From: Zestomonas insulae
GTDB lineage: Bacteria > Pseudomonadota > Gammaproteobacteria > Pseudomonadales > Pseudomonadaceae
Direction: 5' to 3'
DNA: 64,000 nt
Assembly: GCF_016901015.1 (NCBI RefSeq)
Contig: NZ_JAFEUP010000003.1
Coordinates: 434,001 to 498,000, forward strand
Below the pieces are notes generated by a model. The model saw nothing but the letters and a program-made list of their open reading frames with translations, ran no database searches and was not told the origin of the DNA. Positions 28,973 through 38,294 of the stretch are shown in pieces. The position numbers and the translations under genes are program-made. Each line of letters opens with the position of its first letter. Position 1 is the stretch's first letter.

Positions 28973-30322
28973 TCAGTGCAACAGGCCGTTGCCGCCGTCC
29001 AGCAGCGTGCCGCGCAGCGAGTGCGGCAGCGCCTCGTCGATACGTACGTCGACGAACTGGCCGATCAGGCGCGGATTGTCGCAGGCGAAGTTGACGATTC
29101 GGTTGTTCTCGGTGCGCCCGGTGAGTTTGCCGGGGTCGCGCTTGGAGTAGTCGTTGACCAGGATGCGCTGCACGCTGCCAACCATCCGTCGGCTGATCTC
29201 GAAGCCCTGCTGGTGAATGCGCGTCTGCAGGATGTTCAGGCGCTGCTTCTTCACCTCGTCCGGGGTGTCGTCGACCAGGTCGGCGGCCGGGGTGCCCGGG
29301 CGCGAGCTGTAGATAAACGAGAAGGAGAAGTCGAAGCCGACGTCCTCGATCAGCTTCATGGTCTGCTCGAAGTCCTTCTCGGTCTCGCCGGGGAAGCCGA
29401 CGATGAAGTCCGAGCTGATGCAGATGTCCGGCACCGCCGCCTTCAGCTTGCGGATGCGCGACTTGTATTCCAGTGCGGTGTGGTTGCGCTTCATCGCCGC
29501 GAGGATGCGGTCCGAGCCGGCCTGCACCGGCAGGTGGACGAACTTCACCAGCTCCGGGACTTCGGCGTGCGCGGCGATCAGCGCGTCGGAGAACTCCAGC
29601 GGGTGGCTGGTGGTGTAGCGGATGCGGTCAATGCCATCGATCGCCGCGACCACGCGGATCAGTTCGGCGAAGTCGGCGATGCGCCCATCATGGGTGGCGC
29701 CGCGGTAGCCGTTGACGTTCTGACCGAGCAGGGTCACTTCGCGCACGCCGTGTTCGGCGAGGTGGATGACTTCGGCGAGCACGTCGTCGAACGGTCGGCT
29801 GACTTCCTCGCCGCGGGTGTAGGGGACCACGCAGAACGTGCAGTACTTGCTGCAGCCTTCCATCACCGAGACGAAGGCGCTGGGGCCGTCGACGCGCGGT
29901 TCCGGCAGGCGGTCGAATTTCTCGATTTCCGGGAAGGAGATGTCCACCTGAGCGGTCTTGGTGGTGCGCGCGGCGTCGATCATTTCTGGCAGGCGGTGCA
30001 GTGTCTGCGGGCCGAACACCACGTCGACATAGGGTGCGCGGTCGCGGATCGCAGCGCCTTCCTGGCTGGCCACGCAGCCGCCCACGCCGATCACCAGCTC
30101 CGGATTCTGCTGCTTCAGTTCGCGCCAGCGACCCAGCTGGGAAAAGACCTTGTCCTGGGCTTTTTCGCGGATCGAGCAGGTATTGAGCAGGATCACGTCG
30201 GCTTCCGCCGGGTTCTCCGTGACTTCCAGGGCTTGGTGTTCACCCAGCAGGTCGACCATGCGAGAGCTGTCGTACTCGTTCATCTGGCAACCGTGGGTTT
30301 CGATGTAAAGCTTCTTGGTCAT
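28973..30322 (-). CDS. miaB: tRNA-2-methylthio-N6-dimethylallyladenosine synthase
   Basis: MiaB (449 residues) is a radical-SAM methylthiotransferase that modifies A37 of tRNAs reading UNN codons. The N-terminal UPF0004 domain begins [13 protein letters not shown] with its cysteine ligand. The radical-SAM ligands are CSKYCTFC near residue 151, and a TRAM domain ends the protein (residues about 380-440). The start [11 protein letters not shown] at 30322 is the family start. A perfect TATAAT on the minus strand at 30354-30359 lies just upstream, so miaB probably leads the miaB-phoH-ybeY-corC-lnt operon. Confidence 0.97.
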   Translation of the reverse strand: MTKKLYIETHGCQMNEYDSSRMVDLLGEHQALEVTENPAEADVILLNTCSIREKAQDKVFSQLGRWRELKQQNPELVIGVGGCVASQEGAAIRDRAPYVDVVFGPQTLHRLPEMIDAARTTKTAQVDISFPEIEKFDRLPEPRVDGPSAFVSVMEGCSKYCTFCVVPYTRGEEVSRPFDDVLAEVIHLAEHGVREVTLLGQNVNGYRGATHDGRIADFAELIRVVAAIDGIDRIRYTTSHPLEFSDALIAAHAEVPELVKFVHLPVQAGSDRILAAMKRNHTALEYKSRIRKLKAAVPDICISSDFIVGFPGETEKDFEQTMKLIEDVGFDFSFSFIYSSRPGTPAADLVDDTPDEVKKQRLNILQTRIHQQGFEISRRMVGSVQRILVNDYSKRDPGKLTGRTENNRIVNFACDNPRLIGQFVDVRIDEALPHSLRGTLLDGGNGLLH

Positions 30323-30353
30323 GCGCGTCTGTCGGTAATTCGCAGGACCGCGC

Positions 30354-30359
30354 ATTATA
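30354..30359 (-). promoter_or_regulatory. -10 element of the miaB promoter
   Basis: The minus strand reads TATAAT at this place, about 32 bases before the miaB start codon. The -35 region at the expected distance (TAGGAA) is poor. Confidence 0.4.
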
Positions 30360-30385
30360 GTGGCCGCGCGACGGGGTTCCTAGCG

Positions 30386-30412
30386 TTGTGTGTCGGAAGC
30401 CTGTGCTATGAT
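30386..30412 (+). promoter_or_regulatory. Sigma-70-like promoter of the DUF1820 gene
   Basis: TTGTGT (30386-30391) and TATGAT (30407-30412) lie 15 bases apart, a little shorter than usual, 37 bases before the start codon. It is divergent from the miaB -10 element. Confidence 0.4.
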
Positions 30413-30448
30413 TCGTGCCCTTTTTTGAAGTGCCATTCCCCGCTGCCC

Positions 30449-30775
30449 ATGAGCAAGAACGATCCGATCTACAAGGTGATTTTCCTCAACCAGGGCCAGG
30501 TGTACGAGATGTACGCCAAGCAGATCTATCAAAGCGATCTGTGGGGCTTCCTGGAAGTCGAAGAGTTCGTCTTCGGCGAGCGCACCCAGGTGGTGGTCGA
30601 TCCCAGCGAGGAGAAGCTGAAGGCGCAGTTCGAAGGCGTGGTGCGCAGTTTCCTGCCGATGCACGCCATCATCCGCATCGACGAAGTCGAACGCCTAGGC
30701 ACGCCGAAGATCAGCGAAGCCAAGGGCGGCGGCAACGTGATGCCGTTCCCGGTACCGTTGCCGGACAAGAACTGA
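30449..30775 (+). CDS. DUF1820 family protein
   Basis: The 108-residue protein starts MSKNDPIYKVIFLNQGQVYEMYAKQI and has SDLWGFLEVEEFVFGER and a basic/glycine tail ending PFPVPLPDKN. This matches the small DUF1820 family of gamma-proteobacteria, which has no known function. It is always near miaB in Pseudomonas as I remember. The start was chosen from the family N-terminus; the long frame upstream is antisense to miaB. I see no strong Shine-Dalgarno sequence. Confidence 0.85.
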   Translation: MSKNDPIYKVIFLNQGQVYEMYAKQIYQSDLWGFLEVEEFVFGERTQVVVDPSEEKLKAQFEGVVRSFLPMHAIIRIDEVERLGTPKISEAKGGGNVMPFPVPLPDKN

Positions 30776-30796
30776 AGCGGGAGTGTCGCCGCCGGC

Positions 30797-31345
30797 TCAG
30801 GGCAGCGGCGAAAACGGCGTAGCGCCGTCGGCGGTCTGCAGTTCCTGCAGGTAGCTGCGGAAGATCTGCCCGAGCACCTGAGTGGCGATCTCCAGTTCAT
30901 CGCTGCGCATCTGCGCGGCGACCAGATCGGCACTGTCCATCGCATCTTCGGCGCCATTCACGGCCGCCATCTTCAGCACGATATAGGCTTGCACGTTGTT
31001 CGCCGGCACTCCTTCGCCACGGAAGAACATCATGCCCAGACGCTCCTGCGCCTGCGCATGGCCGTGCAGTGAGGCCTGTTCGAACCAGTTGAGCGCCTGA
31101 TTGAGGTCGCGCGGTGCGCGTTGGCCGTCGTAATAGAACTCGCCGAGTTCGTATTCGGCCTGCAGGTCGCCGTTTTGCGCGGCCTGGCGGCAGTTGGCCA
31201 GGGCGTCGGCTAGGGCTTCGGGCGCGGTGTTGAGCGAGCAGCGGCCAGTCGCTGGGATCAGCAGGGAGTTACCGCCCGCATTCGCCAGCAAGGGAGTGGA
31301 AAGCAGCAGGCAGCCAAGAATCAGGCTGCGGCCGGTGCGGTTCAT
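30797..31345 (-). CDS. Sel1-like repeat protein, secreted
   Basis: The 182-residue protein has a signal peptide (LILGCLLLSTPLLANAGG, cleavage near residue 24) and at least two Sel1-like helical repeats: AEYELGEFYYDGQRAPRDLNQALNWFEQAS and AQERLGMMFFRGEGVPANNVQAYIVLKMAA. These fold as alpha-solenoids and usually mediate protein contacts. Function is unknown. It is convergent with the DUF1820 gene and is the last gene on the minus strand before it. Confidence 0.85.
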   Translation of the reverse strand: MNRTGRSLILGCLLLSTPLLANAGGNSLLIPATGRCSLNTAPEALADALANCRQAAQNGDLQAEYELGEFYYDGQRAPRDLNQALNWFEQASLHGHAQAQERLGMMFFRGEGVPANNVQAYIVLKMAAVNGAEDAMDSADLVAAQMRSDELEIATQVLGQIFRSYLQELQTADGATPFSPLP

Positions 31346-31436
31346 GAAAATCCAGGCGCCTCAGACAACCGTGCGGGCGGTGAGCCCACCGACGAAACGC
31401 GTCGGCCTTCACATTATGAAATAAGCCGGGCGCTTC

Positions 31437-32069
31437 TTACAAAGTCTTTACCGTGCTTTCGACCTTCGCGGCGGCCCGCAGTTGCAGCAACAGCCAGGCA
31501 AGCAGGCCGTAGGCGAGGGTCAGCAGGGCGTGGAACAAGTCGATGCGGCGCAACGGACCGATAAAGCCGTCGGTGCCGACCGCCAGGCCGGCGCCGAGGA
31601 ACAGGCCGACCCCCGTGCACGCCGCGGCGAGCGGCGCAATCCGCGGTCGCTGGCGCAGCGCCGCTTCGATCAGCAGGAGCAGCGGCAGCAGGTTGAGGAG
31701 AATCCGGTAGCTGCCCAATACGCCGAAATGGCTGGCCAGTGCGGCGCCGATGCCCAGCGCGACGACGATTGCCGACCAGGGCCGCCAGTCACCGGACAGC
31801 CCGCGACTCAGCGAGAAGGCCGCCAGGCCGAGCAGTGGCAGGCCGAGCAGGCCGCTGGCCTGGCTGAACGCCACATGCAGCGGGGCGATACTCGGGCTGA
31901 TGCCGAAGCGCACCACGCCACAGGCGGCCGCCAGCAGCGGCAGGAGAAAACCCAGCAGCAGCGGCGGCGCGTTGTGACCGAGGCGCGGCGCCGCGCGGGC
32001 GATGCCGATGATCGCCGCCAGGCAGGCGGCGGCGAGGAAGGCGTCGGACAGCGCGGTGCTGTACTGCAT
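31437..32069 (-). CDS. Multi-pass inner-membrane protein, unknown function
   Basis: The 210-residue product is about seven hydrophobic segments with short polar turns (for example APPLLLGFLLPLLAAACGVV, ILLNLLPLLLLIEAAL, LLTLAYGLLAWLLLQL). I do not recognise a family signature with certainty. The start ATG overlaps the hemL stop (TGATG), so it is translationally coupled to hemL, and this position is kept in P. aeruginosa as I recall. Confidence 0.75.
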   Translation of the reverse strand: MQYSTALSDAFLAAACLAAIIGIARAAPRLGHNAPPLLLGFLLPLLAAACGVVRFGISPSIAPLHVAFSQASGLLGLPLLGLAAFSLSRGLSGDWRPWSAIVVALGIGAALASHFGVLGSYRILLNLLPLLLLIEAALRQRPRIAPLAAACTGVGLFLGAGLAVGTDGFIGPLRRIDLFHALLTLAYGLLAWLLLQLRAAAKVESTVKTL

Positions 32070-33352
32070 CACTTCAGCGCGGCGAACGCGCGTTCGGCGG
32101 CGTCGAGGGTGAGCTGCAGCTCGGTGTCGCCGTGGGCGATCGAAGTGAAGCCGGCCTCGAAGGCGCTCGGCGCCAGGTACACGCCGCCGTCCAGCATCAG
32201 GTGGAAGAATTTCTTGAAGCGCTCGGCGTCGCTGGCCATCACGTCATCGAAGGTGACGATGTCGTCGGCGTCGCTGAAGTACAGGCCGAACATGCCGCCG
32301 GCCTGGGTGGTGACGAACGGGATGCCGGCGGCATCAGCGCGTTCCTGCAGGCCGGCCAGCATGCGACGGGTGTAGTCGGTGAGTTCGGCATGGAAGCCGG
32401 GGCGGCTGATCAGGCGCAGGGTGGTCAGCCCGGCGGCCATCGCCAGCGGGTTACCCGACAGGGTGCCGGCCTGGTAGACCGGGCCGAGCGGGGCGATGCA
32501 GCCCATGATGGCGCGCTTGCCGCCGAAGCAACCGACCGGCATGCCGCCGCCGACGATCTTGCCGAAGGTCGACAGGTCCGGGGTCACGCCGTAATGCGCC
32601 TGGGCGCCGCCGAGGGCGACGCGGAAGCCGGTCATCACTTCGTCGAAGATCAGCACCACGCCATGCTTGTCGCAGGCTGCGCGCAGGCCCTGGAGGAAGC
32701 CCGGCGCCGGCGGCACGCAGTTCATGTTGCCGGCCACCGGTTCGACGATGATGCAGGCCACGCTCTGGCCAACTTCGGCGAGGGTCTGCTCGACGGCGGC
32801 CAGGTCGTTGAACGGCAGGGTCAGGGTGTGTTTGGCGAAGTCCGCCGGCACCCCGGCCGAACTCGGCACGCCCTGGGTCAGCAGGCCGGAGCCGGCCTTG
32901 ACCAGCAGGCTGTCGGAGTGGCCGTGGTAGCAGCCTTCGAACTTGATGATCGCGTCGCGGCCGGTATAGCCGCGCGCCAGGCGAATCGCGCTCATGGTCG
33001 CTTCGGTGCCGGAGCTGACCATGCGCACCATCTCCATGGACGGCACGATGCTGCACACCAGATCGGCCATCTCGGTTTCCATGGCGGTCGGCGCGCCGTA
33101 GGACAGGCCGTGCTGCAGCTGGTTGCGCACCGCGTCGAGCACTTCCGGATGGCCGTGGCCGAGGATCATCGGGCCCCACGAGCCGACGTAGTCGACGTAG
33201 CGCTTGTCGTCCTCGTCAACCACGTAGGCGCCTTCGGCGTGCTTGAAGAACAGCGGCGTGCCGCCGACGCTCTTGAACGCGCGCACCGGCGAGTTGACGC
33301 CGCCGGGGATGTGTTTCTGGGCGTTGGCGAACAGGGTTTCGGAACGGGACAT
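32069..33352 (-). CDS. hemL: Glutamate-1-semialdehyde 2,1-aminomutase
   Basis: HemL (427 residues) is a PLP enzyme that converts glutamate-1-semialdehyde to 5-aminolevulinate for heme synthesis. The N-terminal [11 protein letters not shown] block, [31 protein letters not shown] with the PLP-pocket Asp, and the Schiff-base lysine in [14 protein letters not shown] near residue 265 are all present. The start [18 protein letters not shown] is the family start; the longer frame is a shadow of thiE. It is followed by a coupled membrane protein and preceded by thiE, 52 bp away. Confidence 0.98.
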   Translation of the reverse strand: MSRSETLFANAQKHIPGGVNSPVRAFKSVGGTPLFFKHAEGAYVVDEDDKRYVDYVGSWGPMILGHGHPEVLDAVRNQLQHGLSYGAPTAMETEMADLVCSIVPSMEMVRMVSSGTEATMSAIRLARGYTGRDAIIKFEGCYHGHSDSLLVKAGSGLLTQGVPSSAGVPADFAKHTLTLPFNDLAAVEQTLAEVGQSVACIIVEPVAGNMNCVPPAPGFLQGLRAACDKHGVVLIFDEVMTGFRVALGGAQAHYGVTPDLSTFGKIVGGGMPVGCFGGKRAIMGCIAPLGPVYQAGTLSGNPLAMAAGLTTLRLISRPGFHAELTDYTRRMLAGLQERADAAGIPFVTTQAGGMFGLYFSDADDIVTFDDVMASDAERFKKFFHLMLDGGVYLAPSAFEAGFTSIAHGDTELQLTLDAAERAFAALK

Positions 33353-33404
33353 AGCGGGCCTCTCGAATGCTAAGGGGCGACGGCCGTGTCGCCCGAAAAA
33401 GGGG

Positions 33405-34037
33405 TCAGGAGTCGCTGAACAGGGCGCTGAAGGCACGCGCGCGCTGTTCGACTTCAGCGGCCGAGGCGGCGCCGAACAGGGCGTGAATCACTGCGATCAG
33501 GCTGGCGCCGCGGGCGATCAGGCCGGGCGCGTTGTCCAGGGTCACACCGCCGATCGCCACAATGGGCAGGGCGAAGCGCTGGCGCGCCTCATCCAGGAGC
33601 GCCGGGGTGGCGGCTGGCGCACCGGGCTTGGTGGTGGAATTGAAGAAGCGCCCGAAGGCGATGTAGCTGGCGCCCTCGGCGACCGCGCGTTCGGCCAGTT
33701 CGAGCTGGGCGTGGCAGGTGCCGCCGACCAGTGCGCTATTGCCCAGGCGCTGGCGGGCGGCGCGCAGCGAGCCGTCGTCCTGGCCGAGGTGCACGCCGAC
33801 GCCGAGGCGGGCGGCCAGTTCGAGGTCGTCATTGATCAGTAGCTCGGCGCCGTGGCGGGCGCATAGCTCGGCCAGCGCGCTGGCTTCGTCGAAGCGCCGC
33901 GCCGCATCGTTGGATTTGTCGCGGTACTGCAGCAGTCGCGCGCCGCCGCGCAGGGCCGCCTCGACGTAGGGCAGCAGTTTGCCGCCGTCCAGCAACTGGC
34001 TATCGGTAATGGCGTACAGGCCGCGCAGCGTGCTCAT
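33405..34037 (-). CDS. thiE: Thiamine phosphate synthase
   Basis: ThiE (210 residues) joins the pyrimidine and thiazole phosphates to make thiamine phosphate. The TIM-barrel motifs [42 protein letters not shown] and the phosphate-binding [18 protein letters not shown] are clear. Its ATG overlaps the thiD stop (TGATG), so the two thiamine genes are coupled. Confidence 0.97.
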   Translation of the reverse strand: MSTLRGLYAITDSQLLDGGKLLPYVEAALRGGARLLQYRDKSNDAARRFDEASALAELCARHGAELLINDDLELAARLGVGVHLGQDDGSLRAARQRLGNSALVGGTCHAQLELAERAVAEGASYIAFGRFFNSTTKPGAPAATPALLDEARQRFALPIVAIGGVTLDNAPGLIARGASLIAVIHALFGAASAAEVEQRARAFSALFSDS

Positions 34038-34834
34038 CAGGAGCAGAAGTCCAGCGGCAGGCGGCGCGGCACGAACTGGCCACGACCCGGTTGCTCGGCG
34101 TCGCGCAGCGTGCGCCAGGTGTAGGCGAGGGCCGATTCCACCGCGCTGGCCAGCTGCTCACCGAGCGCCAGGCGACCGGCCAGGGTGCTGGCCAGGGTGC
34201 AGCCGGAGCCGTGGTAGCTGCCCGGCAGACGCGCGCAGGTGAAGGTGTGGCGGCTGCCGTCACGCGAATACAGGCGGTTGTGCACTTCGTTTTCGTCGCC
34301 GTGGCCGCCGGTGATCAGCAGGTGCTCGATCTTCGGCAACAGCTTTTCGGCGCATTCGTCGGCGCTGCCTTCCGGCAGTTCGGCGAGGATGCGCGCCTCC
34401 GGCAGGTTCGGCGTGGCGATGGTCGCCACCGGGAACAGCCGCTCGCGGATCGCGTAGCCGACTTCGTCCTTGCCCAGCGCGCCGCCGCCGCCGGCGCGCA
34501 GCACCGGATCGCAGACCAGCGGCACGCCCGGCAGCGTCTGCATGATCTCGAGCACCGTCTCGACCATTTCCACCGAGCCGAGCATGCCCAGCTTGACCGC
34601 GGCGACCGGCAGGTCGGCGATCACCGCGCGGGCCTGGGCCAGCACCCAGTCGCGGTCGAGCACGCGGAAGTCGCTGACATTCACCGTGTCCTGCACGGTC
34701 AGCGCGGTGACGGCGGGAGCGGCATGGCAACCCTGGGCGAGCAGGGCTTCGATATCGGCCTGCAGGCCGGCACCACCACTCGGGTCATGGCCGGACAAAC
34801 AGAGCACAACGGGGCGGGAGCTGTAGGTAGTCAT
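34037..34834 (-). CDS. thiD: Hydroxymethylpyrimidine/phosphomethylpyrimidine kinase
   Basis: ThiD (265 residues) makes hydroxymethylpyrimidine pyrophosphate for ThiE. The ribokinase-family motifs are [18 protein letters not shown] at the N-terminus, VTALTVQDT, and the anion-hole region [21 protein letters not shown] near residue 215 with the catalytic Asp replaced by the usual cysteine of this family. It leads the thiD-thiE-hemL-membrane-protein set. I see no TPP riboswitch in the 288-bp upstream gap. Confidence 0.97.
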   Translation of the reverse strand: MTTYSSRPVVLCLSGHDPSGGAGLQADIEALLAQGCHAAPAVTALTVQDTVNVSDFRVLDRDWVLAQARAVIADLPVAAVKLGMLGSVEMVETVLEIMQTLPGVPLVCDPVLRAGGGGALGKDEVGYAIRERLFPVATIATPNLPEARILAELPEGSADECAEKLLPKIEHLLITGGHGDENEVHNRLYSRDGSRHTFTCARLPGSYHGSGCTLASTLAGRLALGEQLASAVESALAYTWRTLRDAEQPGRGQFVPRRLPLDFCS

Positions 34835-35122
34835 GGTGCGCGAGCTTAGCTTTTTTTCCCTCGCCGGGCGACTGAATTGACTGCTGCGTCAGCTATTTGG
34901 GTGAGCGGCGCGGCGGGGGTGCTGTGCTAGAGTGAGCCACTTTCAATAATCTGGCCGACCGGCCGTGCCGTGGAGGGGAGTGGGGACTCCCGCAGGTTGC
35001 GTGACCACTGCTGCGCTGGGGTAGACGGGTGCGACGGCCGGCGGGCCGGAGCCGCGCCGCAACCCGCCGCAACGGCGGCGCCAGCCACCCGGCGTGGCCC
35101 GGAACGGTCTCTGCGGGGCTCC
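34835..35122. other. Divergent gap between thiD and ladS
   Basis: No gene is supported. A TTGACT (34877-34882) has no partner -10 at normal spacing. TAGAGT within TGTGCTAGAGT (34928-34933) could be an extended -10 for ladS. A small hairpin, GGGAGT-GGGG-ACTCCC (34976-34991), lies in the ladS leader and exposes GGA-like sequence. The ladS frame stays open back to 34970, but the residues there look uncoded. Confidence 0.4.
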
Positions 35123-37513
35123 ATGCGCTACGGCCTGTTTTTCTTCCTGCTGGTGCTGGCCAATCTGGCCGGCGCGGTCGAATTCGACGAGCACACTCGC
35201 CAGTTGCCGCTTGGCCGGCAGATCGATGTGTTCGAGGACGTGCGCGGCGCCGCGACCATCGAGGAAATCCTCTCTCCAGCGCTGCAGGCCAGCTTCCGCC
35301 GCTCCGAGCGCGACGTGCTCAACGCCGGCTACTCGCGCTCGGTGTTCTGGCTGCGCCTCGATCTCACCTACCGGCCGCAGCAGGCGCAGGGCCAGCAGTC
35401 CTGGCTGCTGGAACTGGCTTACCCACCGCTCGATCACGTCGATCTCTACCTGCCCGACGGCCAGGGCGGCTTCCGCCTGGCGCAGAGCACCGGCGATGCA
35501 CTACCGTTTGCCAGCCGGCAGATCCGCCAGAACAACTACCTGTTCGATCTCGCCCTGCAGCCCGGCCAGCCGCAGCGCGTCTACCTGCGCCTGCAGAGCC
35601 AGGGCTCGATCCAGGCGCCGCTGTCGCTGTGGTCGCCGACCGCCTACCTGGAGACCCAGCCGGGGCGCATTTACGTGCTCGGCATCATCTACGGCGTGCT
35701 GCTGGTGATGCTGATCTACAACCTGTTCATCTACGTCAGCGTGCGCGACACCAGCTACCTCTACTACATCCTCTATATCGCCTCGTTCGGCCTCTATCAG
35801 GTGTCGGTCAACGGTGCCGGCATCGAGTACTTCTGGCCGAGCAACCCCTGGTGGGCGAACGCCGCGACGCCGTTCCTGATCGGCTCGGCGGCGTTGTTCG
35901 GCAGCCAGTTCGCACGCAGCTTCCTGCACACCGCCGAGCACAGCCCGTGGGTCGACCGCAGCCTGCTCGGCATGATGGCGCTCGGCGCACTGGCCATGCT
36001 GCTGGCGTTGACCGCCAGCTACGACCTGTCGCTGCGCTGGGCGACCTCGGTGGCGCTGCTGTTCACCGTGGTGATCTCCCTCGCCGGCATCTCCGCCTGG
36101 CGCCGCGGCATGCGCGTGGCGCGCTACTTCATCATCGCCTGGAGCGCCTTCCTGCTCGGCGGCATCATCAACACGCTGATGGTGCTCGGTTACCTGCCGA
36201 ACATGTTCCTGACCATGTACGCCAGCCAGATCGGCTCGGCGATCGAAGTCGGCCTGCTGTCGCTGGCGCTCGCCGACCGCATCAACGCGATGAAGGAAGA
36301 GCGCGCGCGCATCCTCCAGGAGTCCGGGCGCAAGCTGGAGGCGCTCAACGAGGAGCTAGCGCACAGCAACCAGCTCAAGGACGAGTTCCTCGCCACCGTG
36401 ACCCACGAGCTGCGCACGCCGATGAATGGCGTGATCGGCTCGCTCGAGCTGCTGCAGACCCTGCCGCTGGACGCCGAGCAGGAGCAGTACCAGCGCACCG
36501 CGTCGAGCTCGGCGCGCGACATGATGCGCATGGTCAACGACATCCTCACCCTCACCGAACTGCAGGCCGGCAAGCTCTACCCACGCCGCGAGATATTCAG
36601 CCTGCGCGCGCTGTTCGACGGCCTGCGCGGGCAGTTCGCCCCGCGCGCCGAGGCCAAGGGGCTGGTCTTCGAGCTGGAGCTCGACGACGGTCTGCCCGAC
36701 TTGCTCGAAGGCGACGGTGCCAAGCTCGGCCAGTGCCTCGGCTACCTGCTCGACAACGCGATCAAGTTCACCCCCAGCGGTCACGTGACCCTGCGCGTGT
36801 TGCCGGCCGACGCGCGCCACGGCCACCTGCCGCTGAGCGTCGAGGTCAGCGACAGTGGCATCGGCTTCGACGCACCGGCCGAGGCGCAGCTGTACCAGCG
36901 CTTCCACCAACTCGACGGCTCGATGACGCGCGAGTACGGCGGCCTGGGCATCGGCCTGGCGATCTGTCGGCAGCTGGTCGGCCTGCTCGACGGCACGCTG
37001 ACCCACGAATCGCGCCCCGGGCGTGGCAGCCGCTTCCAGCTGCGCCTGCCGCTGGCCTTGCCGCCGCAGGCCTCGCCGGCCGACCTGCAGCGCCCGCGCG
37101 GCGCGGCGGTGCGCCGTCCGGAGGAGTGCACCGTGCTGGTGGTGGAGGACAACGCGATCAACCAGCTGGTGACTCGCGGCATGCTGCTCAAGCTCGGCTA
37201 CCGGGTGCGCTACGCCGACGACGGCGCCGAGGCGCTGGAGCTGCTGCGCCGCGAGAGCGTCGATGCGGTGCTGCTCGACTGCCAGATGCCGGTGATGGAC
37301 GGCTTCGCCACCTGCCGTGCGCTGCGCCTGCTGCCCGGTTGCGCCGAGCTGCCGGTGCTGGCGATCACCGCGCACAGCCACAGCGGCGACCGCGAGCGCT
37401 GCCTGGCCGCCGGGATGAGCGACTACCTGGCCAAGCCGGTCAAGTTCGAGGCGCTGCGCACGCTGCTGCACGACTGGCTGCTGTGTCGCGCGCCGGGGCA
37501 GATTCGCGCCTAG
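35123..37513 (+). CDS. ladS: LadS-type hybrid sensor histidine kinase (7TMR-DISM)
   Basis: The 796-residue protein has a signal peptide (about residues 1-20), a periplasmic 7TMR-DISMED2 domain (about 25-165), seven membrane helices (about 180-385), a HisKA domain with phospho-acceptor His428 (VTHELRTPMNGV), a HATPase domain (NAIKFTPSG, GGLGIGLAIC) and a receiver domain with Asp719 (LLDCQMPVMDG). Architecture, length (795 in P. aeruginosa) and place next to thiD identify it as LadS. LadS phosphorelays to GacS/GacA and so raises rsmY/rsmZ, favouring biofilm and lowering acute virulence; in P. aeruginosa the DISMED2 domain senses calcium. I chose ATG 35123 for the signal peptide. Confidence 0.94.
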   Translation: MRYGLFFFLLVLANLAGAVEFDEHTRQLPLGRQIDVFEDVRGAATIEEILSPALQASFRRSERDVLNAGYSRSVFWLRLDLTYRPQQAQGQQSWLLELAYPPLDHVDLYLPDGQGGFRLAQSTGDALPFASRQIRQNNYLFDLALQPGQPQRVYLRLQSQGSIQAPLSLWSPTAYLETQPGRIYVLGIIYGVLLVMLIYNLFIYVSVRDTSYLYYILYIASFGLYQVSVNGAGIEYFWPSNPWWANAATPFLIGSAALFGSQFARSFLHTAEHSPWVDRSLLGMMALGALAMLLALTASYDLSLRWATSVALLFTVVISLAGISAWRRGMRVARYFIIAWSAFLLGGIINTLMVLGYLPNMFLTMYASQIGSAIEVGLLSLALADRINAMKEERARILQESGRKLEALNEELAHSNQLKDEFLATVTHELRTPMNGVIGSLELLQTLPLDAEQEQYQRTASSSARDMMRMVNDILTLTELQAGKLYPRREIFSLRALFDGLRGQFAPRAEAKGLVFELELDDGLPDLLEGDGAKLGQCLGYLLDNAIKFTPSGHVTLRVLPADARHGHLPLSVEVSDSGIGFDAPAEAQLYQRFHQLDGSMTREYGGLGIGLAICRQLVGLLDGTLTHESRPGRGSRFQLRLPLALPPQASPADLQRPRGAAVRRPEECTVLVVEDNAINQLVTRGMLLKLGYRVRYADDGAEALELLRRESVDAVLLDCQMPVMDGFATCRALRLLPGCAELPVLAITAHSHSGDRERCLAAGMSDYLAKPVKFEALRTLLHDWLLCRAPGQIRA

Positions 37514-37597
37514 CGCGGCCTGCCGCCGCGCGAGGTGCGCCCACCCGCACGAATGAATGCCTGCCCTTTTGACCGAAATAGCCCTTCCTCAAAGGTC

Positions 37598-37636
37598 TGA
37601 ATGCTGATTCACTGTTTAAAAATGAATCCGGATTCA
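37598..37636. promoter_or_regulatory. Twin palindromic operators before tetR
   Basis: TGAATGCTGATTCA (37598-37611) and the perfect palindrome TGAATCCGGATTCA (37623-37636) share TGAAT-N4-ATTCA and start exactly 25 bp apart. The second ends four bases before the tetR start codon. This is typical of TetR self-repression. Confidence 0.75.
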
Positions 37637-37640
37637 GTTT

Positions 37641-38294
37641 ATGGCCTATCGCACCACCCTGGCTCGCCAGGACCGTGACCTCGAGCTGCGTCAGCGCATT
37701 CTCGACTGCGCGCTGACACGGGTCGCCGACGGCGGCTTCGCCGTGCTGACCATGCAGGCGCTGGCCGAGGATGTCGGCATCGCCACCGGCAGCCTATACC
37801 GGCACTTCCGCGGCAAGGGCGAACTGGCTGCCGAGGTGTTCGCCCGCGCCAGCCAGATCGAGGTCGACGCCCTGGCTGCGGTGCTGCGCGCCCCCGGCCA
37901 GCCGGTCGCGCGCCTCGCCGCCGGCCTCGAGCAGTTCGCCGCGCGCGCCTGGCACAGCCGGCGCCTGGCCTTCGCCTTGATCGCCGAACCGGTCGAGCCG
38001 GAGGTCGACGAGCAGCGCCTGCTGTACCGCGAAGCCTATGCCGAACTGTTCGTCGAACTGCTCGAGGAGGGCGTGCGTGCCGGCGCCTTCCACATCGAGC
38101 AGGTTGCGCTGAGCGCGGCCTGCCTGGTCGGTGCGATCGCCGAGGCGCTGGTCGGCCCGCTCTCGCCGCCGGCCCGCGCGGCCCGCGAGCAGGGCCGGCC
38201 GAGCCTGGAACTGGAGCAAGTCAGCCGCACCCTCACCACCTTCTGCCTGCGCGCCGTCGGCGCCAGCCTGCCTGCCGAGGAGACCTACCAATGA
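37641..38294 (+). CDS. TetR family transcriptional regulator
   Basis: The 217-residue protein has a TetR DNA-binding domain at residues about 15-65: RQRILDCALTRVADGGFAVLTMQALAEDVGIATGSLYRHFRGKGEL. The rest is an all-helical ligand-binding region. Its stop overlaps the acyl-CoA dehydrogenase start (ATGA), so the regulator and its likely target are coupled. Two TGAAT-N4-ATTCA palindromes directly upstream are its probable operators. An acyl-CoA or fatty-acid ligand is an inference from the next gene. Confidence 0.92.
   Translation: MAYRTTLARQDRDLELRQRILDCALTRVADGGFAVLTMQALAEDVGIATGSLYRHFRGKGELAAEVFARASQIEVDALAAVLRAPGQPVARLAAGLEQFAARAWHSRRLAFALIAEPVEPEVDEQRLLYREAYAELFVELLEEGVRAGAFHIEQVALSAACLVGAIAEALVGPLSPPARAAREQGRPSLELEQVSRTLTTFCLRAVGASLPAEETYQ

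Noticed and set aside
34835..35122. Possible TPP riboswitch before thiD
   Set aside because: I looked for the conserved CUGAGA and pyrophosphate-helix sequences on the minus strand before thiD and found neither.
34970..35122. 51-residue N-terminal extension of LadS
   Set aside because: The residues are Arg/Ala/Gly-rich without pattern and would bury the signal peptide that begins at 35123.
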